From Palaemon carinicauda (Eukaryota > Arthropoda > Malacostraca > Decapoda > Palaemonidae), in NCBI RefSeq assembly GCF_036898095.1, contig NC_090743.1, forward strand, positions 14,835,795-14,899,794: 64,000 bases of DNA, given 5' to 3'. This document shows positions 60,926-64,000 of the stretch, piece by piece. The notes below the pieces were generated by a model that was not told the DNA's origin, made no database searches, and saw nothing but the letters and a program-made list of their open reading frames with translations. Positions within the stretch are counted from its first letter, which is position 1, and the number at the start of each line of letters is the position of its first letter. The position numbers and the translations under genes are program-made.

Positions 60926-62070
60926 TTAGGGAATTGTAGTGGTTGAGCCCTCACCCACTACTGCACTCGTTGCTACGAATGGTCCCAGAGTGTAGCAGTT
61001 CTCGTAAAGAGACTGGACATTCTTAAGATAAAAAGACGCGAACACTGACTTGCTTTTCTAATAGGTTGCGTCGATTATACTTTGCAGAGATCTATTTTGT
61101 TTAAAGGCCACGGAAGTTGCGACAGCTCTACTTCGTGTGTCCTTACCTTCAGCAAAGCTTGGTCTTCCTCATTCAGATGGGAATGAGCTTCTCGTATTAA
61201 CAGTCTGATAAAATAGGATAAAGCATTCTTTGACATAGGCAAAGATGGTTTCTTAACTGAACACCATAAAGCTTCAGACGGGCCTCGTAAAGGTTTAGTT
61301 CGTTTTAAATAGAACTTAAGAGCTCTTACAGGACATAAGACTCTTTCTAGTTCATTTCCAACCATACATTAAGTTTGGAATATCGAACGATATTGGCCAA
61401 GGCCGAGAAGGCAGCTCGTTTTTGGCTAGAAAACCAAGTTGTAGAACATGTAGCCGTTTCGGATGAGAATCCGATGTTCTTGCTGAAGGCATGAATCTCA
61501 CTGACTATTTTAGCTGTGGCTAAGCATACCAGGAAAAGAATCTCAAGGTGAGATCTATCAGGGAGGCTGATTGTAGCGTTTCGAACCTGTCTGACATAAG
61601 GAATCTTAGTACCACGTCTAAATTCCAACCTTCGTGGTCTCAAAAGACTTAAGGAGGTCCTGTAGATCTTTATTGTTGGAAAGATCTAAGCCTCTGTGAC
61701 GGAAGACTGATGCCAACATGCTTCTGTAACCCTTGATAGTGGGAGCTGAAAGAGATCGTTCTTTCCTCAGATATAAGAGGAAGTCAGCTATTTGAGTTAC
61801 AGGGGTACTGGTCGAGGATACGGATACTGACTTGCACCAGTTTCGGAAGATTTCCCACTTCAATTGGTAGACTCTAAGGGTGGATGTTCTCCTTGCTCTA
61901 GCAATCGCTCTGGCTGCCTCCTTCGAAAAGTCTCTAGCTCTCGAGAGTCTTTCGATAGTCTGAAGGCAGTCAAACGAAGAGCGTGGAGGCCTTGGTGTAC
62001 CTTCTTTACGCGTGGCTGACGTAGAAGGTCCACCCTTAGGGGAAGTGTTCTGGGAACGTCTACTAGCCAT
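60926..62070 (-). pseudogene. Tyrosine recombinase of DIRS copy 4
   Basis: Start by analogy with copy 2 at the Met of MASRRSQNTS, stop TAA at 60926. The codon that is TGA in copy 1 is CGA here (FYLKRTKPLRG). Frame is lost by small deletions near 61360, 61540 and 61625 and by a missing G at about 61129, just before the HxxR box. The C-terminal Tyr segment is also damaged by substitutions. Confidence 0.8.
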
Positions 62071-63030
62071 CGAAGTACCTCGGTGAACCATTCTCTCGCG
62101 GGCCAGAGGGAAGCAACTAGCGTCAACCTTGTCCCTTCGTGAGAGGCGAACTTCTGCAGTACCTTGTTGACAATCTTGAACGGAGGGAATGCATATAGAT
62201 CTAGATGTGACCAATCTAGTAGAAAGGCATCTATAAGAACTGCTGCTGGGTCCGGGATTGGTGAGCAAAATATTGGGAGCCTCTTGGTCATCGAGGTTGC
62301 GAAGAGATCTATGGTTGGCTGGCCCCAGGTGGCCCAAAGTCTCTTGCATACATCCTTGTGGAGGGTCCATTCTGTTGGAATTATTTGTCCCTTCCGACTG
62401 AGACAATCTGCCATGACATTCAAGTTGCCTTGGATGAACCTCGTTACTAGTGATATGTCTAGACCTTTTGACCAGGTGAGGAGGTCCCTTGCGATCTCGT
62501 ACAACGTCAGAGAGTAGGTCCCTCCTTGCTTGGAGATGTACGCCAAAGCCGTGGTGTTGTCCGAGTTCACCTCCACCACTTTGCCTTGAAGGAGAGACCT
62601 GAAGCTTTTCCAGGTCAGACGTACTGCCAGAAGCTCCTTGCAGTTGAAATGTATTGTCCTTTGACTCGTGTTCCATAATCCCGAGCATTCCCGACCGTCT
62701 AATGTCGCACCCCAGCCTAGGCTACGTCCGATGCGTCCGAGAAGAGAACGTGGTTGGGAGTCTGAACAGTTAGGGGAAGACCCTCTCTAAGGTTGATATA
62801 GTCCTTTCACCAAGTCAGACAAGACTTTACCTTTCCGGAAACCGGGATCGAGACCGCTTCTAGCGTCTTGTCCTTTTTCCAGTGAAAAGCTAGATGGTAT
62901 AGAAGAGGACGGAGGTGTAGTCTTCCTAGTGACACAAATTGATCCACGGATGAAAGTGTCCCTACCAGACTCATCCACAGCCTGACTGAGCAGCGTTCCT
63001 TCTTCAGCATCTTCTGGATGGATAGCAGGG
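61860..63030 (-). pseudogene. RT C-terminus / RNase H / methyltransferase-like region of DIRS copy 4
   Basis: Open from 62579 to 61860 with VNSDNTTALAYISKQGG, WTLHKDVCKRLWATWGQP, TIDLFATSMTKRLPIFCSP and DLYAFPPF then SLWPAREWF. The upstream RNase H part is broken near 62716 (extra bases TAGGC) and 62800. The RT palm with YLDD is absent; only the thumb-side LKKERCSVRLWMSLVGTLSS remains. Confidence 0.8.
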
Positions 63031-64000
63031 CTGGGGGCTGATCGTCTTGTTCAGCAACGTCCTCATCAGAGGGTTCCTCATCCGAAACTGATGAGGAAAC
63101 GGCAACGGAGTGGGCAACGTCTGACTCGCTGAATCCGGTCGCACTGGTGGATGCGTGACGGAGCCGGACGCAATATCATGGAACTGCTGCACAGTCTGTA
63201 AACTGTCAACAACCATGGGTGCGCGAGGAAGTACAGCGTCAACCCGAAACTGTCTAGACCGTCTGGGTTGTGCAGTCAACACCCTACCGGTTTGCTGAGG
63301 TTGACGCACTGCGTCACAACAAGTCACCTCTGCTGGTTGTTGAACGTCCTGAACGTCAACAACCACCTCCGAGCGTCGCTTAACGTCAACGTGCGACTGG
63401 CAACCCACACTGGGTCGCATCGGTGGAGGAACCACCTCAACTGGCAGACGCGAGTAGGTTACCTCAGCGTCAACAGGGCGCACAACCGACCGGTTGGAAG
63501 GTTGTTGGCCAAAAGGAGGAACCACCTCAACTGGCAGACGCGAGTAGGTTACCTCAGCGTCAACAGGGCGCACAACCGACCGGTTGGAAGGTTGTTGGCC
63601 AGAAGGAGGAACCACCTCAACTGGCAGACGCGAGTAGGTTACCTCAGCGTCAACAGGGCGCACAACCGACCGGTTGGAAGGTTGTTGGCCAGAAGGAGGA
63701 ACCACCTCAACTGGCAGACGCGAGTAGGTTACCTCAGCGTCAACAGGGCGCACAACCGACCGGTTGGAAAGTTGTTGGCCAGAAGGTTCTTCTCCGCATT
63801 TAAGTCCTCTATCAAGGACGCAAGCTTGGACTGCATGGCTTGCAGCAAAGCCCATTTAGGGTCTACGGGAGCAGGTGTGGCAACAGACGGGGTTAGCGAC
63901 TGAGGCGGAACCGTTTACCATCCCTGAAAGCCTTGTTATGTGTGACATAATAGTACAGCAAAACTTCAAAGGCTTGACAAAAGCTGAGAAGTTGACCTGT
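63031..64000 (-). pseudogene. Gag-like middle region of DIRS copy 4 with four 30-residue repeats
   Basis: The linker region of Gag with words such as RPVDAEVTYSRLPVEVVPP. It is open from 63855 to 63004. It contains a 90-bp repeat in four copies, listed separately. The terminal 84 bp of the window (63917-64000) match copy 3 at about 50504-50588, a Gag C-terminal part placed out of order. Confidence 0.75.
63431..63790 (-). repeat. 90-bp tandem repeat, four units, in frame in Gag linker
   Basis: Units start ACCACCTCAACTGGCAGACG at 63431, 63521, 63611 and 63701 and are almost identical. Being 30 codons long, they keep three frames open on both strands, which explains the long antisense frames here. 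Copy 1 has a single related stretch near 4700-4790. Confidence 0.95.

Larger units (their letters stand above)
60180..64000 (-). mobile_element. DIRS1-like retrotransposon, copy 4 (subfamily B), 5' end cut by window, rearranged
   Basis: The left end AAAAATGTTATTTTTATTAA at 60180 is followed by the terminal repeat (to about 60393), the internal complementary region, a recombinase, RNase H, the C-terminal part of RT, and a Gag-like middle. Relative to copies 1 and 2 the RT N-terminus and Gag C-terminus are deleted at about 63030. A Gag C-terminal fragment reappears at 63917-64000, on the far side of the Gag middle, so the order of Gag parts is scrambled. The element is inserted at the end of an older plus-strand DIRS relic. 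Confidence 0.9.

Noticed and set aside
63268..63903. Long plus-strand frames (211 and 126 codons) opposite the Gag region of copy 4
   Set aside because: The 90-bp repeat is a multiple of three and keeps antisense frames open; no homology, and the real Gag frame is on the minus strand.
58044..64000. Search for further 5' exons of Dlic (P-loop region)
   Set aside because: No segment matching the expected family motifs was found; these exons must lie beyond the window.

Overview
This is a eukaryotic, AT-rich, repeat-dense genomic window, most likely from an arthropod and plausibly a decapod crustacean. The support is the combination of long AT-rich introns, very long (AT)n and (GA)n microsatellites, several DIRS1-like tyrosine-recombinase retrotransposons (a group known to be widespread in decapods) and RTE-like non-LTR fragments. 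The species cannot be fixed from sequence alone.

The only host gene I can support is on the minus strand. It is the 3' two thirds of a cytoplasmic dynein light intermediate chain gene (Dlic, orthologue of vertebrate DYNC1LI1/2). Six coding exons run from 58043 down to a stop codon at 11631, each with GT/AG boundaries and phases that join correctly. They encode the end of the GTPase-like domain, the linker, the adaptor-binding helix (GVLANFFNSLLSKK) and the C-terminal helix (AELDRL). The 5' exons lie beyond position 64000. Two introns are very large, about 26.9 kb and 16.1 kb, mainly because of transposon insertions.

Four related DIRS1-like elements lie in and around this gene, all in the same orientation as the gene. 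Copy 1 is at 1-6155, downstream of the gene and cut by the window edge. Copy 2 is at 24835-31396, nearly intact, in the last intron. Copy 3 is at 47078-53595, internally deleted and partly replaced. Copy 4 is at 60180-64000, rearranged and cut by the window edge. They fall into two subfamilies: copies 2 and 3, and copies 1 and 4. Copy 2 shows the full architecture: inverted terminal repeats, an internal complementary region (ICR) that reproduces the circle junction, a Gag-like ORF with a Cys-rich head, an overlapping RT/RNase H/methyltransferase-like ORF, and an overlapping tyrosine recombinase ORF broken by one nonsense codon and one frameshift.

Older, strongly decayed DIRS-like relics occur at about 16330-18870 (minus), 32273-37018 (minus, with its own eroded inverted terminal repeats and an RTE fragment inserted in it) and 58980-60179 (plus). 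Other repeats are a non-LTR RT relic at 14740-16110, RTE-like 3' ends at 32779-33694 and 44420-45090, a 44-bp minisatellite at 45220-45850 with a 176-bp higher-order period, and a nested pair of MITE-like inverted-repeat units at 55671-55966.

The most unusual observation is that the DIRS termini carry good splice-site consensus. In the sense orientation there is an acceptor (TTTAACTTAG) at the 5' end and a donor (GTAAGTAT) at the 3' end. The whole element therefore looks like an exon, and the circle junction, copied in the ICR, looks like a 60-61 nt mini-intron. This is conserved across both subfamilies and may matter for how these elements are expressed from, or tolerated in, host introns.
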